A DNA stretch of 64,000 nt from Chryseobacterium oranimense (GCF_025244725.1 NZ_CP104203.1:1984001-2048000); one strand, 5' to 3'. Positions 8,242-16,617 are shown, counted from the first letter of the stretch. Notes: generated by a model not told the origin, from the sequence alone. Made by a program: numbers and translations.

Positions 8242-10605
8242 TTATTCTAAGTTTTTAAGAAGAATCCATCCTGTTTTCACTGCCATCTGTTTACTGGCAG
8301 GATCCTGATAGGTTACCTGATACCAGTAAGATGCGGTAGGCAGACGTTTCCCCTGGAAATAGCCATCCCAGTAAGGTCTGGTTTTTCCGGCTTTGAACAC
8401 TTCTTTTCCGTATCGGTCAAAAACCCGTCCGTTAAAGTCTTTGTAGCTGCTTACCCCGCTGAAATCAATAATATCATTAACATTATCTCCGTTAGGGGTA
8501 ATTACATTCTTCATGACGAATGTAAAGTATTCCAAAAATCCTACACAGCTGGTATTCTTCACTTTAACCCGGATAGATATCACGGTATTTTTAGGTACAT
8601 TAGAAAATACATTGGAAGACTGCCAGGTAAAACCGTTGTCTACAGAATATTCTAAGATTCCGTTACTAGGGTTAGTGGCTGTAAGAACCATTGTTCCGTT
8701 GTCATTATAATCAACTTTTATAATTTCCGGAATCCCAGCCTGTATTACCAGGGTTTTAAATTCTTTGGAACATACTCCGTTGCTGATCGTTACCGTATAT
8801 TCACCCGGTGTTCCTACGGTAATACCCTGAGTTGTTTCTCCGGTATTCCATTCATAGGTATATCCCGGTCCGGATCCGGCATCCAAAAGGATCATATCCC
8901 CTTCACAGATCTGGCCTCCTTTCAGTGAGGAAACAATGGCAGGAACTACGTCAATAGTAATAGTGGCAGGCTGTAAAGATTTACATCCCTGTGCCCCGAT
9001 AGCATACACGGTATAAGTAGTTGTCTGAGTCGGGCTTACTGTTCTTACTCCTCCGGTTGCAGAAGTATCTCCCCATTGATAGGTGACACCGCCTGAAGCA
9101 GTTAATATCAGAGATTCTCCTTCGCAGATTCTCAATCTCGGAGCATTAAGCTGAGCAACAGGTGTTTCTTCTCTTTTTAAAGTCAGGGTTACAAGTTTGC
9201 TGCAGAATGCGCCATTGGAAACGACTACATAAATTACCTGTCCATCGGTCCCGTTATAGTTGGTAAGGTTTGTAATAAAGTTATTGTTTTGAGCCTGTGC
9301 ATCTGCCTGATTGGCATAAAAGCGAAATACTGCACCTGCCGTTGTACTGATCTGCGGTTTTGCATCTTCCAAATTGAAAGTACTGAGGGCAGGAGTGGCA
9401 CAAAGTTTCAGTGTTGCATTCTGGGCTGTCGGAGAGGTTCCTCCTATAATGGTAATGCTTGCCTGCTGGCATTCTGTTCCCCCTACGAATGTCTTCACCT
9501 GATATACGCCCGGAGAGGTCGCTATGTATGTGGCACTGGTTGCATTAGGGATCACTACTCCGTCTTTATACCATTTGTAGGTCATTCCCGGAACGGTAGA
9601 TACCTGTGCTTTTAATACCTGAGGTGTATTATCACACATGTTGATGGTATCTCCCAGAGGATTTCCGTTACCGTCAACAATGGTCATTCCGATATCAAAA
9701 GATCCTCCCTGCAGAAATACGGCAGAGTCATAACGCTGGTCCAAAGCATCTGCAAGAACTAGCTTAAAATGGTATGTCTGGCCCGGAATAACCGTTGCCA
9801 CTGCTGTAAGGGGAACTGTTCTTCCTATAAAATTGGTTTCAATATTTGCAGTATTCAGTCCGGCGAAGTACTGTTCATTAATAGTCTCTCCATCACATCC
9901 TACTCCATGCGGTATAATATTCGTAACACTTACAGGGCCTGCACCTCCGGGAAGTACTGCCAGATTGGTGTAGCTAGGATCACCGACTTTTTTTAGAAGA
10001 AGGGCAAAACTGTCGGCAAAATCACCACATGGGAATCCGCTTGTATATTCTTCTGATGCAAATAAATAATTGAATTTCACCTGGTTGCTGTTCGGAACGA
10101 AATCAAATTCAACTGCTACTACATCTTTTAGGATAACAGGGGGATTAACAGCAGCTACCAGATCAGGATCATTGACACCTGAATTCGGAACTTCGTCTGA
10201 GAGCGGGTTGGTTCCTTCGTACCCGTTTCCTGCTCTTCTCGCTTTACCGGCAACTAATACTATACCATCATTGAAAGGAAAATTGGTTGTGCCCTTATTA
10301 AAATACCCCCACGCCCTTTCCGTATCTGTCGCCAGCTGATTGGGAGATACCGTAACGTTGGTTACATTAGGAGCAGCACACACAGATCCTCCGGATATCA
10401 GTACGTTTTTTACAAGCTGTTCAATCGTATAAGCAGACTGGGGATAAGTCGGAACATTCACATCTATGAATGCGCCTGCTTTCATGGTAGCCGGGGTGGC
10501 TTTTTTGGGAGGAGATTTCCTTCTGACATTCTGGGAAAATACTGCTGCAGAAGTAAACAGTAATACCAGAAATAAAAAGTATTTGTTTAATCTATAACCT
10601 AACAT
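8242..10605 (-). CDS. Choice-of-anchor L / T9SS type B sorting domain protein (paralogue 3 of 3)
   Basis: This 787-residue secreted protein is closely similar in length and architecture to paralogue 1. The signal peptide (about 1-25) ends AAVFSQ. The conserved FIDVNVPTY block and a choice-of-anchor L domain (about 45-305) follow, with DGIVLVAGKARRAGN, EFDFVPNSNQVKFNY and LPGGAGPVSVTNI. Ig-like modules occupy about 310-690, including ICEGESLILTASGG. The T9SS type B tail starts near residue 700 (VITPNGDNVNDII) and ends GWILLKNLE. It has its own -7 box 16 nt upstream of the ATG and its own terminator, so the three genes are transcribed separately rather than as an operon. A surface or adhesive role is inferred from the domains; the ligand is unknown. 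Confidence 0.9.
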   Translation of the reverse strand: MLGYRLNKYFLFLVLLFTSAAVFSQNVRRKSPPKKATPATMKAGAFIDVNVPTYPQSAYTIEQLVKNVLISGGSVCAAPNVTNVTVSPNQLATDTERAWGYFNKGTTNFPFNDGIVLVAGKARRAGNGYEGTNPLSDEVPNSGVNDPDLVAAVNPPVILKDVVAVEFDFVPNSNQVKFNYLFASEEYTSGFPCGDFADSFALLLKKVGDPSYTNLAVLPGGAGPVSVTNIIPHGVGCDGETINEQYFAGLNTANIETNFIGRTVPLTAVATVIPGQTYHFKLVLADALDQRYDSAVFLQGGSFDIGMTIVDGNGNPLGDTINMCDNTPQVLKAQVSTVPGMTYKWYKDGVVIPNATSATYIATSPGVYQVKTFVGGTECQQASITIIGGTSPTAQNATLKLCATPALSTFNLEDAKPQISTTAGAVFRFYANQADAQAQNNNFITNLTNYNGTDGQVIYVVVSNGAFCSKLVTLTLKREETPVAQLNAPRLRICEGESLILTASGGVTYQWGDTSATGGVRTVSPTQTTTYTVYAIGAQGCKSLQPATITIDVVPAIVSSLKGGQICEGDMILLDAGSGPGYTYEWNTGETTQGITVGTPGEYTVTISNGVCSKEFKTLVIQAGIPEIIKVDYNDNGTMVLTATNPSNGILEYSVDNGFTWQSSNVFSNVPKNTVISIRVKVKNTSCVGFLEYFTFVMKNVITPNGDNVNDIIDFSGVSSYKDFNGRVFDRYGKEVFKAGKTRPYWDGYFQGKRLPTASYWYQVTYQDPASKQMAVKTGWILLKNLE

Positions 10606-10621
10606 TTTATAATTGTTTGTT

Positions 10622-10629
10622 CAAATGTA
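10622..10629 (-). promoter_or_regulatory. -7 promoter box (TACATTTG) of T9SS paralogue 3
   Basis: Perfect TAnnTTTG match on the minus strand with 16 nt to the ATG at 10605. A second match (TATTTTTG, 10631-10638) lies directly behind it. Confidence 0.55.
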
Positions 10630-10753
10630 GCAAAAATATCAGTAAAAAACATCTTTTTAACACAACATACAAACAATTCACCATATGCATTCACAATAAA
10701 TTTATTTTATAATTATATATTCCACAAAATTAGTAGGATTTATTTCTTCATCT

Positions 10754-10800
10754 TAAAAACAAAAACAGACAGGTTGATGTCCTGTCTGTTTTTGTTTTTA
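10754..10800 (-). terminator. Strong intrinsic terminator after the rnz operon
   Basis: A perfect 20-bp stem (10754-10773 with 10781-10800) around the loop TTGATGT. The GACAGG-containing core is extended by A/T-rich flanks that pair into the stem and form the T tract on the minus strand. It ends the minus-strand operon that finishes at 10817. Confidence 0.88.
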
Positions 10801-10816
10801 AGAAAATTATTATTCT

Positions 10817-11374
10817 TTATTCATTGTCTTTTTTCAGCTGCTCTATTTCTGTCTGAAGCTGGCTGATAATATCTTTCAGAGCCTTGATTTCATTTTTGTT
10901 GGAACTCACATTACTCTTCAGTATTACATTTTTGGCTCTTTCATTATGGTCTTCATCATCTTCGTCTTCATTGATTTCTTCGATGTCTTCCTGGATATCT
11001 TCAATGTCCTCATTGATTTCCTCGATATCCTCACTGATCTCTTCAATGTCTTCGCTGATTTCTTCGATATCTTCCTGGATATCTTCAATGTCTTCACTGA
11101 TCTCCTCGATATCTACCTGGATATCTTCAATCTTTTCATGGCTCTTGTTCACAGACATCTGAATGAAAATAGCCAGATAAATTGCCTCTAAAGAAACTAC
11201 TGTTGTAAGGATCAGAAGCATTTTATCAAACTCAACAATATTGAGCATGGGCAGAAGAAATGACGTGATGAAAAATAAGGTATGAACAATAAGCGAAGGG
11301 ATAGACCCTACCCACCACGTAATACCATTCGCTATTTTTTCTAAAACTTCTGTTTTTTCTTTTTCCTTTTTCAT
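10817..11374 (-). CDS. Membrane protein with two N-terminal helices and a heptad-repeat acidic coiled coil (DUF1003-like)
   Basis: A 185-residue protein with a Lys/Glu-rich N-terminus and two hydrophobic segments (about 26-45 and 52-72). Eight consecutive heptads of the form DIEEISE / DIEDIQE follow at residues 81-136, then an acidic stretch (DEDDEDHNE) and a second short helix (about 158-183). The membrane part, with FDKMLLILTTVVSLEAI and IQMSVNK, resembles DUF1003 or low-affinity iron permease type sequences; I am not certain which. The heptads place Ile at regular a/d-like positions, predicting a cytoplasmic coiled coil. It is last in a minus-strand operon, starting 10 bp after the stop of the TIGR02757 gene. 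Function is unknown. Confidence 0.8.
   Translation of the reverse strand: MKKEKEKTEVLEKIANGITWWVGSIPSLIVHTLFFITSFLLPMLNIVEFDKMLLILTTVVSLEAIYLAIFIQMSVNKSHEKIEDIQVDIEEISEDIEDIQEDIEEISEDIEEISEDIEEINEDIEDIQEDIEEINEDEDDEDHNERAKNVILKSNVSSNKNEIKALKDIISQLQTEIEQLKKDNE
10967..11134 (-). repeat. 21-bp in-frame tandem repeat (8 units) encoding heptads
   Basis: Eight 21-bp units encode KIEDIQV, DIEEISE, DIEDIQE, DIEEISE, DIEEISE, DIEEINE, DIEDIQE and DIEEINE. DNA units are similar but not identical, so the array could change in length by slippage or unequal recombination without shifting frame. Confidence 0.85.
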
Positions 11375-11384
11375 CTTTTCTGTG

Positions 11385-12155
11385 TTATAAAAGTTCTTTG
11401 GTCACTCCAAGACCAAACAGGGCAAAATCATATTTGGCAGGATCGTTTTCATCAAATTTCCTGATGGCAGCATCAAGCTCTTCCACGGTTTTCCAGTCAT
11501 TCTGGGTCCTGAAAACAAGTCCAAGCTTTCTGGAAATATTCCCGGTATGCACATCTAACGGAATCGAAAGATGCTTCTGGTTTATATTCTCCCAGATACC
11601 AAAATCCACGCCACGCTTATCATTCCTCACCATCCACCGCAGAAACATAATGATTCTTTTGGAAGAAGAGTTCTTATAAGGAGAGCTGATATGTTTATGG
11701 CTCCTATGTTTCTCCGTTTCCAGAAAACTGCTTCTGAATCTTTCAATAGCATGCTGAAAATTCGTCTCCTGATCTTTTACGAGGAATAAATTTTCCAGGC
11801 TTTCATTTTCTTTATAGATTTTATTGAACTGCCTGATAAAGTAAGCAAAATCCTCACCATTAAATGTTCTGTGAATACTTTTGTTCTGAAGGATTTCCAG
11901 GTCTTTTTCAGAATGATTCAACACGAAATCATAGGGAGAATTTTCCATAATATCCAGCATCTTATCTGCTGAACGGATGATGGATTTCCGGTTTCCCCAT
12001 GAAATAGTGGCGGCCAGAAAACCTGCAATTTCAATGTCCTGTTTTACACTGAAACGGTGCGGAATCTGTATGGGGTCATCTTCAATAAAATCAGGACTGT
12101 TGTACTGATCTGCCTTTTCATTCAAAAAGCTTTTTAATTCTTCAAAACTGAGCAT
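11385..12155 (-). CDS. TIGR02757 (DUF2400) family protein
   Basis: This 256-residue soluble protein matches the TIGR02757/DUF2400 family, conserved in Bacteroidota and some other groups but without an assigned reaction. Recognisable features are the N-terminal YNSPDFIEDDPIQIPH, then FLAATISWGNRKSI, the central MFLRWMVRNDKRGVDFG, and the C-terminal LDVHTGNISRKLGL and DPAKYDFALFGLGV. There is no signal peptide or membrane segment. It is the middle gene of a three-gene operon, 7 bp downstream of rnz and 10 bp upstream of the heptad-repeat membrane protein. A nucleic-acid-related role is sometimes suspected for the family, but nothing in this sequence proves it. Confidence 0.9.
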   Translation of the reverse strand: MLSFEELKSFLNEKADQYNSPDFIEDDPIQIPHRFSVKQDIEIAGFLAATISWGNRKSIIRSADKMLDIMENSPYDFVLNHSEKDLEILQNKSIHRTFNGEDFAYFIRQFNKIYKENESLENLFLVKDQETNFQHAIERFRSSFLETEKHRSHKHISSPYKNSSSKRIIMFLRWMVRNDKRGVDFGIWENINQKHLSIPLDVHTGNISRKLGLVFRTQNDWKTVEELDAAIRKFDENDPAKYDFALFGLGVTKELL

Positions 12156-12162
12156 ACCGTTC

Positions 12163-13077
12163 TTAAATTTTTACGCTTTCCAATGCTTTCGGCAGGAAGG
12201 TATTGGGAAAAACATTTCTGGCCTCATCGGTAAACACCGTAAGGTCTGCATACCGGTTTGAAAAATGTCCAAGGATCAGTTTTCCCACTTCAGCTTTCTG
12301 AGCGATCATTGCTGCTTCCAAAGCAGTAGAATGCCCGGTATAGTCTGCCATTTCTTTCAAATCATGAAGAAAAGTGGATTCGTGGTATAGAGCGGTTACA
12401 TTTTTAATGATTGGGATCACTGTTTCAAGATAGCGGGTATCACTGCAGAAGGCATAGGAAACAGGAGCCGCGGGATCCAGGGTCAGTACTTCATTTTTAA
12501 GGACATACCCGTCACTCAAAACAAAATCTTTTCCTGCTTTTATATTGTGATAATCGCAGGTTTCTATTTCGCTGTACTTGGCAATTTCCTTCATGTTCAG
12601 ATGCCTGTCTTTAGGTTTTTCTTTAAAAAGGTACCCGTTGCAGTATATCCTGTGATCCAATGGAATGGTATATACTTCTACCCTGCTGTCTTCATAGATC
12701 TTTTCAGAATAATCTTTATCCAGCTCATGATAAATCACTTCAAAGCCACGGTGCGTTTCTGTAATGGTAAAGATTGTTTCCAGCATTTTCTTGATTCCTT
12801 TCGGACCATAAACGTGCAGGGGATTATCTCTTCCCAGCAAACGGAAAGAAGCAATGAGCCCGGGAAGACCAAAGCAGTGATCCCCGTGAAGGTGTGATAT
12901 AAAGATATGATTGATCTTTGAAAATCTCGCTTTCGCTTTTCTCAGCTGTACCTGGGTTCCTTCTCCGCAATCGATCAGGAAGTATCTTTCTTCCATTTCC
13001 AGCAGCTGTGCCGTAGGTGAAGAATTAATGGTCGGAATAGCTGAGTTAAAGCCTAATATCGTTAAATAAGTACTCAA
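12163..13077 (-). CDS. rnz: Ribonuclease Z (tRNase Z, metallo-beta-lactamase fold)
   Basis: RNase Z cleaves the 3' trailer from tRNA precursors that lack an encoded CCA. The 304-residue length matches the short bacterial form. The metal motif SHLHGDHCFGLPG (residues 61-73) provides H62, H64, D66 and H67. YAFCSDTRY (around 216-224), TGHSTALEA and LGHFSNRY supply the later metal-binding Asp and His residues. The start is TTG at 13077 (reads MSTYLTILG): an in-frame stop lies 12 bp upstream and the next ATG would remove the first strand of the fold. A -7 box lies 18 nt upstream. It is the first gene of the rnz-TIGR02757-heptad protein operon. Confidence 0.93.
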   Translation of the reverse strand: MSTYLTILGFNSAIPTINSSPTAQLLEMEERYFLIDCGEGTQVQLRKAKARFSKINHIFISHLHGDHCFGLPGLIASFRLLGRDNPLHVYGPKGIKKMLETIFTITETHRGFEVIYHELDKDYSEKIYEDSRVEVYTIPLDHRIYCNGYLFKEKPKDRHLNMKEIAKYSEIETCDYHNIKAGKDFVLSDGYVLKNEVLTLDPAAPVSYAFCSDTRYLETVIPIIKNVTALYHESTFLHDLKEMADYTGHSTALEAAMIAQKAEVGKLILGHFSNRYADLTVFTDEARNVFPNTFLPKALESVKI

Positions 13078-13095
13078 ATCAATAGTTTATTGTAA

Positions 13096-13103
13096 CAAAT
13101 GTA
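13096..13103 (-). promoter_or_regulatory. -7 promoter box (TACATTTG) of the rnz operon
   Basis: Perfect TAnnTTTG match on the minus strand, 18 nt before the TTG start of rnz. It supports that unusual start codon because it leaves only a short leader. Confidence 0.55.
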
Positions 13104-13164
13104 CGACAGAAAATCTAAACATAAATTTTTAGATTCAAGTTTAAACGCTGAAAAGCATAGGATA

Positions 13165-13740
13165 TTATTCTTTTACTTTTAAAAAGTCCAGGAACAGGTC
13201 TAATGCCTGTTTGCGGTGGCTTATTTTGTTCTTATCTTCGGGATTCATCTCTGCAAAAGTTCTGTCGTAATCTTCAGGAACGAAAATAGGATCGTAGCCG
13301 AACCCTTTGTGTCCTTTGTTTTCTGTAAGTAAATTTCCGTGAACTCTTCCTTCAAAATAACGGGCGCCATTTTCGTCATAATAGCAAAGAACGGTAATGA
13401 AATAGGCTTTTCTATTTTCCTGATCTTCCAGTTCGCTTAAAACCTTTTCAATATTTTTTGCGAAATCATGGTCTCCTGCATAACGGGCAGAGAAGATTCC
13501 GGGTCTGCCATCCAGAGCTTCTACAACAAGGCCACTGTCATCACCTAAACTGGGAATTCCTGTTTTTTCGAAACAATATTTTGCTTTGATAAGGGCATTG
13601 GCATTGAAAGAATCACCATCTTCTACAATCTCTTCATGAATATCATAATCTGTAAGGCTTTTTACTGGAAAATCGTTTCCTAAGATCTGTTGTATTTCTT
13701 CTTTTTTGTGTTCGTTATGGGTCGCAACTAATAATTCCAT
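13165..13740 (-). CDS. Non-canonical purine NTP pyrophosphatase (RdgB/HAM1 family)
   Basis: This enzyme hydrolyses ITP, dITP and XTP to monophosphates, keeping deaminated purines out of nucleic acids. I place the start at the ATG at 13740, giving 191 residues beginning MELLVATHNEHKKEEI, because the family begins directly with this strand and the T-x-N-x-x-K substrate motif. Upstream in-frame ATGs at 13752 and 13788 would add non-conserved residues. GDDSGLVVEALDGRPGIFSARYAG is the conserved central block, and GFGYDPIFVPE with FAEMNPEDKNKISHRKQA completes the signature. It follows the CPBP protease gene by 63 bp and is probably co-transcribed. Cytosolic. Confidence 0.92.
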   Translation of the reverse strand: MELLVATHNEHKKEEIQQILGNDFPVKSLTDYDIHEEIVEDGDSFNANALIKAKYCFEKTGIPSLGDDSGLVVEALDGRPGIFSARYAGDHDFAKNIEKVLSELEDQENRKAYFITVLCYYDENGARYFEGRVHGNLLTENKGHKGFGYDPIFVPEDYDRTFAEMNPEDKNKISHRKQALDLFLDFLKVKE

Positions 13741-13803
13741 GTTTATATTCATTTTGCTCTTTATTCTTTCTGTTATGATTTCTGACAATCTTCAGCCTCT
13801 AAT

Positions 13804-14634
13804 TTATATTTCAGCGTAATGCACTTTATATTTTCTCGTAAAAAGATAGTAAAACAGAGAAAAAAGTACAATTCCGGCAGCTAAAATAATCCATTCGGAA
13901 ATTTTAAAAGCATCGGCAAAGCTTTCGCTTTTGGTATAAGTGACCAGCAATGAAGAACACAGATTGTTAAACCCATGCAGCAACATTGGCAGCAGCAATG
14001 ATTTTGTTTTATAATACACCAGCCCCAATACACATCCCAGCAATACTGCTCCTACAAACTGCCACGGATTGGCATGAACCAGTCCAAAGATAATGGAGGC
14101 ATAAAAAATGGCTCTCCTGGGATCTACTCCTTTGTTCATGAGTCCTTTCTGAATAATTCCCCTAAAGATAATTTCTTCAAAAATAGGTGCCATAATTACA
14201 GTCATGATGATCATGACTACCGGCTCAAAGGTCAGCTGCTCCATAAGCTGTGAGAAAAATTCATAATATTTCCCCCAGAACGGGCCTGTAGTCGGGATGA
14301 GAGAGGTAATAAATTCTGAAATAAACATCATCCCGATCATCATGGGAAATATCAGGAGGTAAGTATAAAAATTCGTTGGAGAAAAATTGAAGTTCAACTT
14401 TTTCCCGGTGGAGGGTCTTACGATAAAAAAATCAAAAAAGGCAATAGCAGTTAAGAATCCGGCTGCATTGGTCACCATCAGAAACCATTCTTTCAGTTCG
14501 AGATTTTCCTTAAAAGCAATTTTCCAGAAACTGCCGAAAAAAGAAACAGCCATTGTTCCTATAAATAACCCTGCCAGTAAAACAAGACCGCCGATCCATG
14601 TGAAGGTAAACTTCGGATACCTGCTATTTTCCAT
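13804..14634 (-). CDS. CPBP family intramembrane glutamic endopeptidase
   Basis: A 276-residue polytopic membrane protein with about seven or eight hydrophobic segments. The three CPBP (Abi/Rce1-like) motifs are all present: EEIIFRG (EExxxR) near residue 157, FGLVHANPW (FxxxH) near 184, and HGFNN (HxxxN) near 220. In this family the Glu and His residues form the intramembrane active site; substrates in Bacteroidota are mostly unknown. A -7 box with a properly spaced -33 TTG lies upstream. The gene precedes the NTP pyrophosphatase gene in the same direction. Context gives no clear indication of substrate. Confidence 0.9.
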   Translation of the reverse strand: MENSRYPKFTFTWIGGLVLLAGLFIGTMAVSFFGSFWKIAFKENLELKEWFLMVTNAAGFLTAIAFFDFFIVRPSTGKKLNFNFSPTNFYTYLLIFPMMIGMMFISEFITSLIPTTGPFWGKYYEFFSQLMEQLTFEPVVMIIMTVIMAPIFEEIIFRGIIQKGLMNKGVDPRRAIFYASIIFGLVHANPWQFVGAVLLGCVLGLVYYKTKSLLLPMLLHGFNNLCSSLLVTYTKSESFADAFKISEWIILAAGIVLFSLFYYLFTRKYKVHYAEI

Positions 14635-14662
14635 ACTTTTCTCTGTAAAAAGTTTATAAAAA

Positions 14663-14693
14663 CAAAGGTAATTTTTTTGAAAGCCTTAAGCAA
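14663..14693 (-). promoter_or_regulatory. Promoter of the CPBP protease gene (TTG-N20-TACCTTTG)
   Basis: The -7 box TACCTTTG is at 14663-14670 on the minus strand, and TTG is at 14691-14693 with a 20-nt spacer, within the range known for Bacteroidota vegetative promoters. There are 28 nt between the box and the ATG. Confidence 0.65.
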
Positions 14694-14734
14694 CTAAAAA
14701 GGGAAATTCTTATGGGGGTACAAGTTTCGGGATT

Positions 14735-14877
14735 CGGGTTACGAGATGTGGGTTTCGGGATGCAAAATGCGGTATTCAGGATGGGCTTTCATAGTTGAAA
14801 AGTTTTTAAGGTTTGAGTGTTTTATTATAACTCTAATAAATAAACTGACAAACCCGAAACCCACATCTCGTAACCCG
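14735..14877. repeat. Extragenic inverted repeat, 25-bp perfect arms
   Basis: Arms 14735-14759 and 14853-14877 are perfect reverse complements over 25 bp, with a 93-bp A/T-rich spacer. The arm contains CGGGTTACGAGATGTGGG, and related GGGATTCGGG / AACCCGG words flank both arms. The whole 325-bp gap 14635-14959 holds no recognisable gene besides this element and the CPBP promoter. It could be a small non-autonomous or REP-like element. Being between divergent genes it is unlikely to be a simple terminator. Confidence 0.75.
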
Positions 14878-14959
14878 TAACCCGGATCCCACAACTTATT
14901 CTTCCAAATTATTTGAAACCTCGTAAAAAATCCCGATTTTTGCAACTTCAAAATACACT

Positions 14960-16555
14960 ATGTCAGACTTAATCAAAGAAATACAAAAAAGAAAGACTTT
15001 CGGAATTATTTCCCACCCGGATGCCGGAAAAACAACCCTCACGGAAAAGTTACTGCTTTTCGGGGGTGCCATCCAGGAAGCCGGTGCGGTAAAATCCAAT
15101 AAAATAAAAAAAGGAGCTACCTCCGACTTTATGGAAATCGAAAGACAGAGAGGAATCTCTGTGGCGACTTCCGTATTGGCTTTTGAATATAAAGACCACA
15201 AGATCAATATCCTGGATACCCCGGGTCACAAAGATTTTGCAGAAGACACCTATAGAACCTTAACGGCTGTAGACTCTGTAATCGTTGTAATTGACGTTGC
15301 CAAAGGGGTTGAGGAACAGACTGAAAAACTGGTAAAGGTCTGCAGGATGAGAAACATCCCGATGTTGGTATTCATCAATAAGCTTGACCGTGAAGGTAAA
15401 GATGCGTTTGATCTTTTGGATGAGGTTGAGCAGAAATTAGGGTTAAGAGTGGTTCCGTTATCGATCCCAATTGGTATGGGAAGCGATTTCCAGGGAATTT
15501 ATAATATCTGGGAGAATAATATCCAGCTGTTTCTGGAGGAAAAGAAACAGAAAGTAGGTGAATCTATTAAATTTGACGATATCAATGATCCTTCAATAGA
15601 TGAGGTAATCGGTGAAAAAGCTGCGCAGAACCTGAGAGACGAACTTGAGCTTGTTCAGTCTGTGTATCCTGAATTCAACCGTGAAGATTATATGAACGGT
15701 GATTTGCAGCCGGTTTTCTTTGGTTCGGCTTTAAATAATTTCGGAGTCCGTGAGCTATTGGATGCATTCATTGAAATTGCTCCGATGCCTCAGCCTAAAG
15801 AAAGTGATGTACGTATTGTGAAACCGGAAGAGAGCAATTTTACCGGATTCGTTTTCAAAATTCACGCGAATATGGATCCCAAACATAGAGACAGGCTTGC
15901 CTTCGTAAAAATTGTTTCCGGAACATTCAAAAGAAATGAAAACTACCTGTTGGTAAGAGAAGGCAAAAAAATGAAATTCTCTTCTCCTAATGCTTTCTTT
16001 GCTGACAAGAAAGAGGTGGTGGACGAAAGTTTCCCGGGAGACATTGTAGGACTTCATGATACCGGAAGCTTCAGGATTGGTGATACATTGACAGGAGGGG
16101 AAAAACTGAGCTTCAAAGGGGTTCCAAGTTTCTCACCTGAACATTTCCGTTATATCAACAACAATGATCCTCTTAAAGCCAAGCAGTTGGCAAAAGGTAT
16201 TGATCAGCTGATGGATGAAGGGGTTGCGCAATTGTTTACCCTGGAAATGAACAACAGAAAAATCATCGGAACGGTTGGAGCGCTTCAGTATGAGGTTATC
16301 CAGTACCGTCTGGAGCATGAATATGGGGCCAAATGTACATACGAACCTCTTTCCATGCATAAAGCATGCTGGGTGGAGGCTGATGAAAAGTCTGAAGAGT
16401 TTAAGGAATTTGCAAGATTAAAGCAGCGTTTCCTTGCAAGAGATAAGTATAACCAGCTTGTATTTCTGGCAGATTCTTCGTTCACGATTCATATGACCCA
16501 GGAAAAGTTCCCGAATGTGAAACTGCATTTTATAAGCGAATTTCAGCAAAGTTAA
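14960..16555 (+). CDS. prfC: Peptide chain release factor 3 (RF3)
   Basis: RF3 is the GTPase that recycles RF1 and RF2 from the ribosome after peptide release. The 531-residue length is standard. The P-loop is HPDAGKTTL (about 19-27), the switch II region is DTPGHKDF (about 87-94), and the guanine-specificity motif is NKLDREGKD (about 141-149). Switch I shows QRGISVATSV. The C-terminal domains follow, with LQYEVIQYRLEHEYG typical of RF3. The start is ATG at 14960. The leader holds only an imperfect -7 box (GATTTTTG at 14935-14942). It is a single-gene unit ended by a very strong hairpin. RF2 (prfB) lies at the far end of this window. Confidence 0.95.
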   Translation: MSDLIKEIQKRKTFGIISHPDAGKTTLTEKLLLFGGAIQEAGAVKSNKIKKGATSDFMEIERQRGISVATSVLAFEYKDHKINILDTPGHKDFAEDTYRTLTAVDSVIVVIDVAKGVEEQTEKLVKVCRMRNIPMLVFINKLDREGKDAFDLLDEVEQKLGLRVVPLSIPIGMGSDFQGIYNIWENNIQLFLEEKKQKVGESIKFDDINDPSIDEVIGEKAAQNLRDELELVQSVYPEFNREDYMNGDLQPVFFGSALNNFGVRELLDAFIEIAPMPQPKESDVRIVKPEESNFTGFVFKIHANMDPKHRDRLAFVKIVSGTFKRNENYLLVREGKKMKFSSPNAFFADKKEVVDESFPGDIVGLHDTGSFRIGDTLTGGEKLSFKGVPSFSPEHFRYINNNDPLKAKQLAKGIDQLMDEGVAQLFTLEMNNRKIIGTVGALQYEVIQYRLEHEYGAKCTYEPLSMHKACWVEADEKSEEFKEFARLKQRFLARDKYNQLVFLADSSFTIHMTQEKFPNVKLHFISEFQQS

Positions 16556-16560
16556 ATTCT

Positions 16561-16608
16561 AACATAAATAAAAAAACCGTTCTTCTGAACGGTTTTTTTA
16601 TTTATGTT
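16561..16608. terminator. Very strong bidirectional terminator
   Basis: A perfect 22-bp stem (16561-16582 with 16587-16608) around a TTCT loop, with AAAAAAACCGTTC / GAACGGTTTTTTT in the upper part. It separates convergent prfC and the metalloprotease gene and has T tracts in both directions. Confidence 0.92.
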
Positions 16609-16617
16609 GATGATCTA

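Noticed and set aside
10884..11191. Ser/Ile-rich and Phe/Asp-rich open frames on the plus strand across the heptad region
   Set aside because: They are antisense readings of the 21-bp repeat in the real minus-strand gene and have no independent start signal or plausible composition.
13741..13788. Upstream ATGs extending the NTP pyrophosphatase
   Set aside because: The family begins with MELLVATHN-type sequence; the extension is not conserved.
14739..15207. Minus-strand open frames around the 25-bp inverted repeat and start of prfC
   Set aside because: They run through the repeat arms or are antisense to prfC, with no family resemblance.
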